64,000 nt of DNA. Origin: Piezodorus guildinii. Lineage: Eukaryota > Arthropoda > Insecta > Hemiptera > Pentatomidae. The translations under genes and the position numbers were made by a program. The notes below the pieces were generated by a model. It saw only the letters and a program-made list of their open reading frames with translations, was not told the origin of the DNA and searched no databases. Positions 53,358 through 62,756 of the stretch are shown here, piece after piece. Location of the stretch: contig CM041294.1 in the NCBI GenBank assembly GCA_023052935.1, forward strand, positions 99,579,616 to 99,643,615, in the 5' to 3' direction. Position 1 is the stretch's first letter. Each line of letters starts with the position of its first letter.

Positions 53358-54026
53358 CTACTTATTAATTTTGCTCAAAATCTCAGCATAATGGTCATTC
53401 AAATTCTTGGTGTCTGTTTTGTAATTTATACTGTAGTTAATGTTTTCTGATATATATATTGCCTCTAAAATTTTTCTTCTAAAATCATTACTTTCTTTAT
53501 GTATTACTATAGTATTTTCAAAGTCAAATTGGTGTTTTTTATTTATTACATGTTGTACTAAAGCAGTCTTATTACTATCTTTTTCTTTATTTTTAACATC
53601 ATTTTGGTGTTGATACATCCTATCCTTCAAGAACTGTTTTGTTTCACCAATATATACTGCAGGACAATTTACACATGGTATTTTATATACCATTCCAGAT
53701 TGGGAGTTTTTTTCTATTTTATCTTTTAGCTCACTATAATAATTTTTTATTTTGTTTCTTGGTTTGAAGGCAAAAGTATATTCTTCCATATCATATAATT
53801 TGAAGGATTTTTTTATTTCTTCAGAAAGTCCCTTTATATAATTGCAGCTTTGGAATTTTTGGGTTGTCTTTAATTTGTCAGGTATGGTATTGAATGAATT
53901 AATTAATAATGCTTTAAAAAATTCAGGTATAAAAGTAAAGTTATTAGTAAAATATGTTGATGACATATTTTGCATAATAAAAAAGAATGTAGTAGGGGAT
54001 TTCCTAAAAGCTCTTAATAATTCCAT
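53358..54026 (-). CDS. chimeric frame: antisense RT segment fused to a GIY-YIG endonuclease
   Basis: The frame has 222 residues. From about residue 50 on (DKLKTTQKFQ to the end LSKINK) it is the complete linker and GIY-YIG domain, identical to residues 118-288 of the frame in the right arm. It includes MVYKIPCVNC, AVYIGETKQFLKDRMYQH and RRKILEAIYI, with catalytic Tyr, Arg and Glu in place. The first 50 residues (MELLRAFRKSPTTFFFIMQN and on) come from the opposite strand of the RT segment and are meaningless as protein family. The fused frame is an accident of the inverted structure, yet the nuclease part could still be made if transcribed. Confidence 0.65.
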   Translation of the reverse strand: MELLRAFRKSPTTFFFIMQNMSSTYFTNNFTFIPEFFKALLINSFNTIPDKLKTTQKFQSCNYIKGLSEEIKKSFKLYDMEEYTFAFKPRNKIKNYYSELKDKIEKNSQSGMVYKIPCVNCPAVYIGETKQFLKDRMYQHQNDVKNKEKDSNKTALVQHVINKKHQFDFENTIVIHKESNDFRRKILEAIYISENINYSINYKTDTKNLNDHYAEILSKINK

Positions 54027-54032
54027 GAAAGA
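53881..54032 (+). pseudogene. Penelope-type reverse transcriptase segment with YVDD
   Basis: The plus-strand frame reads SGMVLNELINNALKN, then KVKLLVKYVDDIFCIIKK (the catalytic YVDD box) and VGDFLKALNNSMKD, where it stops. The following frame (from 54033) starts with the expected next motif. One missing base at about 54032 explains the break. RT sequence upstream of YVDD is absent: the element is 5'-truncated here and joined to the inverted arm. Confidence 0.75.
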
Positions 54033-54899
54033 TTGAAGTTTACTATGGAAATAGAAAAAGAAGGCAAATTAAGATTTCTAGATATGATGTTGATTAGAAA
54101 AAAGGAAAGAATCAGCACAGAATGGGCCAAAAAAGAAACTTGTAGTAACACAATTCTTAACTATTTTTCATGTCATCCGTATCATATGAAGTACAATATA
54201 GTAAACAATTTTTGCAAAAAAGTTATCACAATTACAGATAATGAAAGATTAAATAAGGTCAAAGAAAAGGTTTTTCAAATTTTTTCAGAAAATTTTTACC
54301 CCAAAAAAATAGTAAAAACCATATGGGAATTGAATATTAGAACTAAAAATAAAAATAATAGCAATGGTGAAAAAATAAACAAATTAAAGACAACCCAAAA
54401 ATTCCAAAGCTGCAATTATATAAAGGGACTTTCTGAAGAAATAAAAAAATCCTTCAAATTATATGATATGGAAGAATATACTTTTGCCTTCAAACCAAGA
54501 AACAAAATAAAAAATTATTATAGTGAGCTAAAAGATAAAATAGAAAAAAACTCCCAATCTGGAATGGTATATAAAATACCATGTGTAAATTGTCCTGCAG
54601 TATATATTGGTGAAACAAAACAGTTCTTGAAGGATAGGATGTATCAACACCAAAATGATGTTAAAAATAAAGAAAAAGATAGTAATAAGACTGCTTTAGT
54701 ACAACATGTAATAAATAAAAAACACCAATTTGACTTTGAAAATACTATAGTAATACATAAAGAAAGTAATGATTTTAGAAGAAAAATTTTAGAGGCAATA
54801 TATATATCAGAAAACATTAACTACAGTATAAATTACAAAACAGACACCAAGAATTTGAATGACCATTATGCTGAGATTTTGAGCAAAATTAATAAGTAG
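54033..54899 (+). CDS. Penelope-like element: end of RT, linker and GIY-YIG endonuclease
   Basis: The frame has 288 residues. GKLRFLDMML (FLD, 15-17) is the RT motif that follows YVDD in Penelope-type enzymes. Residues 30-175 are thumb and a Lys-rich linker. The GIY-YIG domain starts at MVYKI (178) with CVNC (184-187), then AVYIGETKQ (YIG at 191-193), Arg202 in LKDRMYQH, and Glu254 in RRKILEAIY. In this family the nuclease cuts target DNA to prime reverse transcription. The ATG used here lies after a frameshift, so the full protein would need the upstream RT in a different frame. The arm copy of the nuclease on the other strand is identical. Confidence 0.85.
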   Translation: MKFTMEIEKEGKLRFLDMMLIRKKERISTEWAKKETCSNTILNYFSCHPYHMKYNIVNNFCKKVITITDNERLNKVKEKVFQIFSENFYPKKIVKTIWELNIRTKNKNNSNGEKINKLKTTQKFQSCNYIKGLSEEIKKSFKLYDMEEYTFAFKPRNKIKNYYSELKDKIEKNSQSGMVYKIPCVNCPAVYIGETKQFLKDRMYQHQNDVKNKEKDSNKTALVQHVINKKHQFDFENTIVIHKESNDFRRKILEAIYISENINYSINYKTDTKNLNDHYAEILSKINK

Positions 54900-55028
54900 T
54901 ATAATTTAAATAAATGGAATTTCTGGAATAAAGTTTAAATAACAATATAATAGAATAATATTTGGAATTTTATGGTTAGGTAAATTATCTTGTTTTTAAT
55001 TGGATATTAATATATTTGTTTATGTGTT

Positions 55029-55034
<6 letters not shown>

Positions 55035-55081
<47 letters not shown>

Positions 55082-55095
55082 ATGTGGGTGTGTAT

Positions 55096-55149
<54 letters not shown>
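55035..55149. repeat. (AT)n and (GT)n microsatellite zone in the right arm
   Basis: About 18 TA units, a TATG/GG transition and about 27 GT units, against only about ten AC units in the left arm. Confidence 0.95.
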
Positions 55150-55151
<2 letters not shown>

Positions 55152-55510
55152 ATGTATTGTAATAATTTATTAAAGAATTTTAAAAGAAAAAATTTTTGGC
55201 TGTGAAAATAAATGTAGACTTGACTGAGGAGGAGATAATAAAACAATATATGTGTGTATATTAGTTTTGATATCAATAGTTAAGAGTGAGGGAATAGATT
55301 TCTTTAATCCAGTAGATGATAACAACCAGGACAGGGCTGGTCAGCCTATAATAATTTTAATTTTTATTTTACTCAATTATGACAAAATATATATCTATAT
55401 ATTGTATAGAGTGTATAAAGGAGTATAAAGAGGTATGTAAATTGATTTATAAGAATTTTAAAAAATAATGTTGTTTATCTTTTAATTTTAAAATAAATGT
55501 TTTTTGTAGA

Positions 55511-55545
55511 TCCCTTGAGAATGGCAAAGAGCCGAAACGTAGGGA
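55511..55545 (+). ncRNA. hammerhead-like core of the right Penelope arm
   Basis: CCC, TTGAGAA, U, GGC-AAAGA-GCC, GAAAC, GUA and GGGA. The second core block and stem II are perfect; the first block is changed. It lies downstream of the ORF in sense orientation, where Penelope-like elements are known to carry hammerheads. Confidence 0.45.
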
Positions 55546-55609
55546 CAAAAAAATAAGAAAATAAAATAAGTTGAATGAAAAGGATCATTTTAATTAAAGG
55601 AACCTAATA

Positions 55610-55627
55610 ATAAATATTTTGATTAAT
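55610..55627. repeat. target-site duplication of the Penelope-like insertion, right
   Basis: ATAAATATTTTGATTAAT, matching 52596-52613. Confidence 0.88.
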
Positions 55628-56215
55628 ACACTGCCCAGAGAATGGTAGAGAGTTCAAGACCTACTTTCACAGAAAAATGTCAGTAGGAAAGGTATAAAAG
55701 GAGTATTAAATAGAAGATTGGTGGAAATATAATTTTCAGTTTACAAAGTAATTCTTTGTGCTAGACATTATCGAAAGCCTGACTGATGTCAAGGGAAACG
55801 CCTGGACAATATTTGTTTGATTCTAATAAATTAGAAATGAAATCAACTAATCGGTGACGTTGTTGTATAGTGGAATGATGTTTTTTAAAACCAAATTGAT
55901 GATTGGGTATAAATTTTAATATTTCAAGAGAATCTAGACGATGCAGAAATATTTATTCTAATAATTTAGAGAACGAAGGAAAAAGGCTGATTTGACGATA
56001 AGAATTTAAACAGAAGGAGGATTTATTTGGTTTTAGCACCATGATAGCTTCCACAAGGCTGGAAAATACGTCATTTTGAGAATAGAATTATGAATGTATG
56101 TTGAAAAAAAGAATTTCTTTCCATGTTAAATATTTAAGGGTGAAATTCGTAAATAAGTCAAACCCTGGAGCTTATTGTTCGGCTATCCCTTAGTAATATC
56201 ATGAACTTCGTATGT
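55628..56215 (-). pseudogene. old Jockey copy, part 2 (RT fingers and palm start)
   Basis: It continues the copy interrupted at 52.6 kb. The text parallels J2 from about 27.05 to 27.7 kb, including the segment for QAFxRVWH (near 55770), the HHSTIQQ segment (near 55870) and the fingers. The N-terminal half and the endonuclease are missing. Frames are broken throughout. Confidence 0.78.
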
Positions 56216-56233
56216 GTGAATTGTGGTTTTTAT

Positions 56234-56435
56234 TCTTAATAGTTACATGATAGTCTCAGTATGCGGCAAACGGCCCCTTCGTAGGTTGATCTCATTTAGC
56301 TCTCTAGCGGGTTAGATAACTTAAATGGGATTTGCTAATCTGGCCAATATTATATACTGTTGGAATTAACTTGCTAAGACGTAAACAGTGAGTTACATAC
56401 CACCAAATGTTGCCTACATACATTTGTCCAATGAT
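56234..56435 (+). repeat. repeat family R3, second copy
   Basis: CTCAGTATGCGGCAAACGG, CTCTAGCGGGTTAGATAAC and ACCACCAAATGTTGCCTAC occur in the order of 51.11-51.43 kb, without the AT expansion and with about 60 bases fewer before the end. Confidence 0.75.
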
Positions 56436-56449
56436 CACCGTCCAAACCC

Positions 56450-56750
56450 GAGTCCTTGAAATCAGACTTCATATATACACCATCCTCCCACTAACGCCTC
56501 GGACGTCCACCATTCGGTTCACAGCGAATTAACTTCATGAATTCGTTCTTCAGTCACCGCGAAGCTCTTAATTAAATTATACTGACAGGGCACAAGCTCT
56601 GTAATACCGGGTGTTGTAACCTTCTTTCCCAGTGGCCTCATCCCTCTTTAGACCAAATATTTTAAGTAGTACTTTATTCTCGAAAATCTTGAGTCTTTCT
56701 TCATCCTTTAAAGTACCTACCACGTATCAAATCGTATTTATCTTATCATA
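56450..56750 (-). pseudogene. RTE-type LINE C-terminal relic
   Basis: The minus strand reads ERLKIFENKVLLKIFGLKRD followed by EATGKEGYNTRYYRA. This is the conserved stretch after the polymerase in RTE-like elements (family form RLRxFENKxLRKIFGxKRDExTGE). It then falls into stops. Only about 40 residues are in one frame. Confidence 0.65.
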
Positions 56751-57044
56751 TTATCATAGTTTTATAGGTTCTAACCTTTAAGTTTCTAGACAGAAGCTGC
56801 GAGCTCCATCTCTATATTTATTTAAAATAAAATGGGCTATTTTTTTTTCCTTATAAAAACCTACAACTCATTTTCTTCTGATGAAATATGGAGATGAGCA
56901 CAATGAGTTTTTCGAAATAAATTTTGCGTCTGTTTCTGATTAAAAGTAACAAGAAAAGGCTTGTAATGGAACACATTAGATATTATAGGTGGAATAATCA
57001 GGAGTCAGTCATTTTTTGAAAATTTATCAGATAATTTTTATATA
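56751..57044. other. unassigned stretch
   Basis: AT-rich. A GAAATATGGAGATGAGCAC phrase near 56880 is unassigned. Confidence 0.3.
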
Positions 57045-57372
57045 TAACTAGCCGACCCAACTGACGATCATGTCCTGTCTTAACTATTTCTTAGCGAAAT
57101 TGGTGAAGCCGTGACGTGTGACTGAAATGCGTAATGCGATGACCACTGGAAAGAGGGATTCATTTTTATATATATAATTAAGGAGATTATCTTAGAAAAA
57201 AAAAAAAAAAAAAAAACCTAACTACTCAAGTAACTTTTCTCTTTTTTTTTATATAAAATCATTCTCCTTACTGTAATAAACACAACAGAAAAAAAATTAG
57301 CGAAATCGGTCAAGCCAATAACACGTGATGCGATCACCAAGGGAAAAGGCTATTCATTTATATATATATATT
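57045..57372 (+). repeat. two degenerate tandem units of an unknown repeat
   Basis: CGAAATTGGTGAAGCCGTGA, then GCGATGACCACTGG, ATTCATTT and a short AT run (57094-57180), recur as CGAAATCGGTCAAGCC, GCGATCACCAAGGG, ATTCATTTA and an AT run (57301-57370). The left unit begins TAACTAGCCGACCCAACTGA, text often seen at ends of arthropod repeats. Confidence 0.5.
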
Positions 57373-57394
57373 GAGAGAGAGAGAGAGAGAGAGA
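57373..57394. repeat. (GA)n microsatellite
   Basis: About 11 GA units, the only purine dinucleotide array of the window. Confidence 0.9.
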
Positions 57395-58154
57395 TTATGT
57401 GTAAATATTGAACTATAGTTCAATTATCTACAACTATTCTGGTTGCTCAATTCCTTGCTATTTCGCAACGAAGATTGTAAGAATCCGATGAATAATACAG
57501 TAATCTAATTATATGAAAAGAAAATGTACATATTTAGAAATCTAAAAAGAAAAGAAAATTAACTCGGAATTGAACCAAGTGTGCAAAGAAATTTCCCTAT
57601 AAATGTTCCTGCCTCGGAATGAACTTCTGAAGGTTAATTTGCAAGTTGAAATGCTTGCAGGATGTTGAACCCTACTTTAATATTCTTTTTTATTGAAAGT
57701 TTCCCAGTCGGATTCTTTTGAATAATCGGTTTTAATAAACATTTAAATCCACTAAGTTATGGTAATGGAATGTAACATCTTCAAAGATTTAGTCAATTTT
57801 ATTTACAGAATTATTCTTCCGTTGCTATTAAAACTTATTAAAGCTTTATTTGAAAAACTCTTTTGTTATTTATAATTATAAATAAATATAATTTGTAACA
57901 AAATAGTAATTATTTAAGTAATGCTGGTCTAAATTGTTCAAGCTTTGAGCAATAGAATGTGATGTCTCTTTAGAAAAAAGTTTACATATTAGCTAGTTTA
58001 ATTTGAAAAAATAATTCAATAAATTATTTTAAAATAGATTTGGAATATTCAGAGTTGACATTAGATCCTTTTTTTTTTTTAATTCAGAATTACTTTTAAT
58101 TGAAAATAATAATTTAAATTTCTAAGGTATAGCATGGTATTTGTATGTTTTATC
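57395..58154. other. AT-rich stretch without a recognisable gene
   Basis: Nothing beyond homopolymers (58069-58080). Confidence 0.35.
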
Positions 58155-58875
58155 GTATTCAATTCAATTTGATCACAATATTAGACACAGGCGGTGGGCA
58201 GACAGAGCTCCTAGCTGGGTTAAGGCAATCTGTCTAGGGAAAGGTTACCCCGAAATCAAAACCCTGGTCCTCCAGGTTAGGGGTTTAGGATTCGGGCCAG
58301 CACCCCATTTCCTTGGGAAAAAAAACAAATCACTTTCAGACTCAGCAACAGAAAAAAGCCGGATGGACTTAATCGGATAAGACAAAAGCTTCGGAAACGG
58401 AATAAACAAATTGGAAGATATTCCACTCCTTATTGGTTGGCACTACGCTATATGGATGTGAATCTTGGACGGTGAAGAAATCCCAGCAAAAATAATTATT
58501 ATCCCTGGAGATGGATTTTTGGAGAAGAAGTTGTGCCGTGTCTCGGTTAAAAAAAAATCCCCAATAATCAAATAAGGGAAAGAGTGGGGGCCGAGCTCAC
58601 CATTCTCAAAGAAATTAGTAGAAGAAGGCTGATGTGGTATGGGCACGTTATGAGAATGGATGAAGCACGATGGCCTCTTCGATTGATTGAATACTGCCCA
58701 CCCAAGAGGAGAAAACGTGGAAGACCTCGGAAAAGATGGATAGAAGAGGTAATGGAGGAATGGCAGCCAGAGGTCTGACTGAGGACGACTGTAATGATCG
58801 AGATTATTGGAGAGACGGAGTGCTGAGGACCGGGATGTGACATCATTGCAGAACCCCGGAGAAAAAAAAAAAAAA
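58155..58875 (+). pseudogene. internally deleted RTE-type LINE with poly(A)
   Basis: The 3' part reads LYGCESWTVKKSQQK, then EISRRRLMWYGHVMRMDEAR, KRRKRGRPRKRWIEEV and DRDYWRDGVLR in neighbouring frames. This is the C-terminus of RTE-like ORF2. It ends in an A run (58861-58874). The 5' part (58180-58420; CAGACAGAGCTCCTAGCTGG, TTCGGGCCAGCACCCCATTT) resembles the leader that precedes the endonuclease in related elements, from memory. If so, the endonuclease and polymerase (about 2.5 kb) are cleanly missing at about 58425-58440. Confidence 0.6.
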
Positions 58876-59104
58876 TTAAAATTGATTATTTTCAATGGTT
58901 TTATCTGTAAAATTTTAGTAACGTTTTCAAGCAATGAATAGATTGAACTAAATAAAAAATATGAATTATAATAAATTCTATTTTCGATGGTTCTGAGGTA
59001 GTTTAATTCTATAATTCTACTCCTGAGGTCACAATTACATTTTAAAGCTTATACGTAACATAAAATTCAACAACTGGAAAAACGCTGCAAATGACTGCAC
59101 AATG
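58876..59104. other. unassigned spacer
   Basis: AT-rich, with no recognisable feature. Confidence 0.3.
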
Positions 59105-59840
59105 CTTTATTATTTCCAAATAACTATATCAGGGCATAACGGTTTATAAAGCTATTTCGGTATTTATTTATTAATTTGGCCGGACGGATTTGGTTTTTCG
59201 GGTTCCACCTATCTTGATTCATATCAAATTTTGAGAGGGGAGGGAGTAACTTTTTTTTTTTTTGTGGTCGAATACTAAGCTTCATTATTGAAAATAATAA
59301 GCCAAAAGCATTTATCTTACACTTCTTTACTATTTTTGTCTTTCCTTTCGACTTCCATTCAAATAAAATTTCCTGATTTAAGAACATTTTTACATTTCTT
59401 CTCTACCATCCTTAAGAACCGATATGTCAGGGAATCACATCTCTTGAAATTTGTTCACGTGACCATATAAGATTTTTTTTTAATTTAAAAATCTTGGTTT
59501 AAAAAATCTAATAATTAATTCTGTACCTTCAAAAATAACTGAGTTATTAAATTAAATCTATTTTTAAAACTCATTGATTAATATGAACGTATAGGTGGTA
59601 GAATCATCGTTGGATGCCCTGGTATTATTGTGCCAAAAAAAAAAATAAATAAATAAATTTAAAAAATTGGTCCAGTAATTTCGGAGAAAATCTTGGTGAC
59701 AAAAACAGATTGTTTTGAAATTCTTTTATCGGGTTCAACATATCTTGAAACGTAAGCCCTCAAATTTCGAGAAGAGATTCTTTTTGGTCGATTACAAAGG
59801 TTCATTATTGAAAATAATATACCAAAATCATACTAGGTAA
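59105..59840 (-). repeat. repeat family R1, reversed, probably two joined copies
   Basis: TTTATTATTTCCAAATAACT opens it. CCACCTATCTTGATTCATAT, TCAAATTTTGAGAGGGG and TGGTCGAATACTAAG come at 59205-59280. After a subrepeat unit, the end text appears again, better preserved: CATATCTTGAAACGTAAGCC, CTCAAATTTCGAG and GGTCGATTACAAAGGTTCAT at 59740-59810. Confidence 0.6.
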
Positions 59841-60999
59841 TTAACGAATTTGTACGATTAAAACAATTTTAGTACAAACAGAAACCTCAACATAATAGCA
59901 CCTTTAAAGCTGCGAATATTTTGCATTAGATAATCATCATCAAAATCATCCAATTGTTTAATGCTCAGAAAACGAGTTCGAACACATCCATAGTACAATA
60001 AAATCGCATTACGAGTTAAATATGCAATTTATAAACACCCTATAAGCAGTTTTATTTTAATTAAATGAGTTTATGAGGCTAACAGAATCATAATATTCTG
60101 ATTTATATTCTAGATTCTGAGAATCACTCGTATGCAAATCTCGTTCCTAAACTTATCTTCGCATTAGTATGCTGTGTCACTCGTGATATTTGTATGAAAA
60201 TTATAATTTTATGTGCTTGATATTTTAATTTATTATATATATTGTATTACTGGATATAAAATTTCAGTTATAAATGCTACGTTTTTTCTCCTCGTATTTT
60301 ATTCTATTTGGTCATAGAATAAATTATTTTTTTTATTATCCTCTATGTGTCCTTTGTTTTCAATTGTTTCAATCCATTTGTTTTTATCTATGCTGATTTC
60401 GAAATAAGCCTTGAGAATACTCCCTTTAGATAGGGTTGATGATTTTCCAAGTTTGGACTAGTTCCAAACTATCACTGCTCGGTTTTAAATTTCCTCGATA
60501 TTTCAAGGGAGAGCGGTTTAATAAGGGTGGGTTGAGAAAATCCCGAAATTTTATCAAGTCGATGCCTGCCAAAGATAAGTTAGAAGTGTTTCGGGTCAGT
60601 TGGGCGGCCCCTGAGGATTACCCAAAGTTTTTCCCTTATTTCTTCGCCACTCAGCGTAAGCTCTCCTGATATAGAGCCTAGGAAGAACACTGCAGTCCCT
60701 CTGAGGATATATGTGAACTGCCTCCGTCTTAGGAGCTGACCTGAAAAACTTTCCTTATACCACCCTCGATTTCCATAATCTATAAACATTTGAGCGACCT
60801 AATGCTCCGCATCTTTGGTGCAACATGATCATATCCATTCTCGTGAACGTCCCATCTCTGCAGTGATAAGCTATAGAACAATTATAAAATCAAGGTACCT
60901 TTAAAAATTATATAACAATTATGCGACATATATGCGACATAGTAATTTCGTTTTGATACCTATTTATTATAAGATCTTTCTACCTTTCGGCAATAATGT
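59841..60999. other. unassigned stretch with a GC-richer block
   Basis: The block at 60430-60840 has two overlapping open frames on opposite strands (60436-60669 plus, 60580-60789 minus). Neither shows a family signature. It may be a piece of an unidentified retroelement. Confidence 0.3.
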
Positions 61000-61360
61000 A
61001 ATAGAACTCATTACTTATTAGCTTATGCGGAATACGCTGATTAAGGACATAAGAGACATCACGCTCATAAGGGACATCTCCCATTAGCATTCGTTCCTAC
61101 GACAAAAGCGAATGGGAGAGGTTATCCTGGCGCGCCTACGCATTGGACCCACACGACCAACACACGGAAATCTCATGACACGGGAACCTTCTACGGACTG
61201 CCCAACATGCGGTTGCCCGATTACTGTGAAACACCTTTTGACAAAGTGTAGGCCTTATGATACTCACAGAGCTCATTTTGCAATTGGCACTGACTTACCA
61301 ACCGTTCTACAAGACAACATACAGACAACTGCAAATCTTTTTGACTCTCTTTGATGATTT
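61000..61360 (+). pseudogene. I-type LINE: region after RNase H with a Cys/His motif
   Basis: From 61112 the frame reads MGEVILARLRIGPTRPTHGN, LMTREPSTDCPTCGCPITVK, HLLTKCRPYDTHRAHF. It matches the C-terminal tail of LINEs that have RNase H (family form LxRLRIGHTRLTHxxLMxxxxxPxCxxCxxxxTVxHILxxC). The CxxC(x)5-8HxxxxC cluster is intact. Upstream, after an in-frame stop, is NTLIKDIRDI. RNase H and RT are absent. It is not from the same copy as the relic at 15.6 kb, but of the same kind. Confidence 0.7.
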
Positions 61361-62639
61361 GACGCCATTGCTAAAACAGTTCTTTAAAATAAGTAGTAGT
61401 TATATCTTAGGCTTTGCATGGGACAATAAATTGCACACAGATATACATACTAAGCATCCTTTGCTCCTCGAGACAAGCTTAGCTTGTATGGGCATCAATG
61501 AGGATGACAGACGACCGATGGCCGAAACGAGTTCATGTTCGAATCCCAATCCCGTCAGGACTTTCTCTACCAACAATTTAAATTTGGATTTACACACTGC
61601 CTTCCTCTGGATGTGTGAGGCCCGTCAGCCAACTTTTAGAGAGGGATGATATCATATCATATATCATGAGTTATAATCATACTACACATTTACTTTATCT
61701 TGTATGAAAACAATTTTTAATTTCTGTGAATCAATAAAATATATTTTAAAATTTGAATAGATATTTTCAATATTTGCTCAATTACTCTGTTTTCTAAGTT
61801 ATTTTATTGATTTTTTTATCTTAGGAACAAATAATGAAGTCAGAATGTATTTAATAAATACTAGATTTCACAGAACTGATTGTTTCTTTTTTTTTTTTAT
61901 TAAAAAATGAAACTTAAATTTTAGTTTAATTATTCATTTGATTCAAATATTGGTACCTGATTATTGAAATAGCTAAAAAGACTTTTAATTTTTACGAATC
62001 ATCATTGGCATTTAAACGTCTAAGTATTATATAATATTACTTACAAACATGCTTATTATTATAAACCCAATTCTTTTTTCAAATTTGCCAGTATAATGAA
62101 AATTTATTGAGGCATTCGATTTTGTTTCGTAAAGTTTTAGATATTTTAAAAACATAATTTTGCCATAAATCTAATACATCAAAATCTCGGGTCATGGTGT
62201 TTGTGGTCACGTTCCTCCTAAACGGCTGGACCGATTTTCTTTAATTATTTTATGTGTATTGGAAAGTATAAGAATAGGTCGTTAAGTATATGTTATACCG
62301 CTAGATGATTCGTCTGATTCTATCTAGAATTTTTTTTTTATTATTTAAAATAAAATTGGCATCATAAAATAGTGCAAAATACATAACAATACAATTGTTT
62401 ACACTTCTTCTTTTTCTTTTTGTTAGAGCATTGAAATAGTCATATGTTTTGAATACGAGTTTTCAACGATAATTCACGTTTTATTATCCCTTCGGTCAAC
62501 ATAACGAAGTCGCACGAAAAAGTCCATGTGTGTGGTAAGTCTAGCACGAATGCAAAGTTTCATATACTATAAATAAATTATACGTCAGAGATGCTACACC
62601 AACTTTGTTAATTGTTTCGCATAACAATTTTTTTTCTAT
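61361..62639. other. unassigned stretch
   Basis: At 61440-61650 a GC-richer block contains CATGTTCGAATCCC, close to a box B, but no box A at tRNA spacing. At 62200-62290 the phrase CACGTTCCTCCTAAACGG followed by CTGGACCGATTTTC is text common in arthropod repeats; it occurs once here. Confidence 0.3.
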
Positions 62640-62755
62640 TTATATATTTATTGATATTTACAACTGTATTGGTTAATACAACAGTTAAATGAGCTATGAG
62701 ATAAAATACGTGAAAAATACATTAAGGACAGAAACTGCACTTACCAGCACTCCAG
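62640..62755 (-). mobile_element. short J2-family 3' UTR copy
   Basis: TTTATTGATATTTACAACTG and TATT, then AATACGTGAAAAATAC and ACTTACCAGCACTCC follow the J2 3' UTR (26.17-26.27 kb). A T run (62628-62636) is the tail. No coding part. Its right edge is the left end of R2 copy 3. Confidence 0.6.
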
Positions 62756-62756
62756 T

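Larger units (their letters stand above)
52652..53880 (-). repeat. left inverted arm of the Penelope-like element
   Basis: It pairs with the right arm from ATTATTAGGTTCCTTTAATT inward to CTTTAATTTGT at the junction with the RT segment. It has a shorter AC array (about 53122-53141) than the right arm's GT array. The 38 bases at 52614-52651 outside it have no partner. Confidence 0.88.
52614..55609. mobile_element. Penelope-like element in an inverted-repeat arrangement
   Basis: A central segment of about 500 bases (53881-54377) carries the YVDD part of a Penelope-type reverse transcriptase. It is flanked by two near-identical arms of about 1.23 kb in opposite orientation. Each arm holds a GIY-YIG endonuclease frame, a microsatellite zone and a hammerhead-like core near the outer end. 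Both outer ends are therefore 3' ends of the element. Inverted or tandem partial copies are known for Penelope-like elements. The 18-bp duplication shows that the whole inverted structure went in as one event. Confidence 0.85.
54378..55612 (+). repeat. right inverted arm of the Penelope-like element
   Basis: Mirror of the left arm from ACAAATTAAAGACAACCC outward to CTTTAATTAAAGGAACC-type sequence and AATAAT at the end. The arms differ mainly in microsatellite length, which suggests recent formation. Confidence 0.88.

Noticed and set aside
60436..60789. Two antiparallel open frames suggesting an exon.
   Set aside because: No motif in either translation; listed only as an unexplained GC-richer block.
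61470..61560. Possible fourth tRNA-derived SINE with GTTCGAATCCC.
   Set aside because: No box A at the right distance, no tail and no duplication; the box B match alone is too weak.
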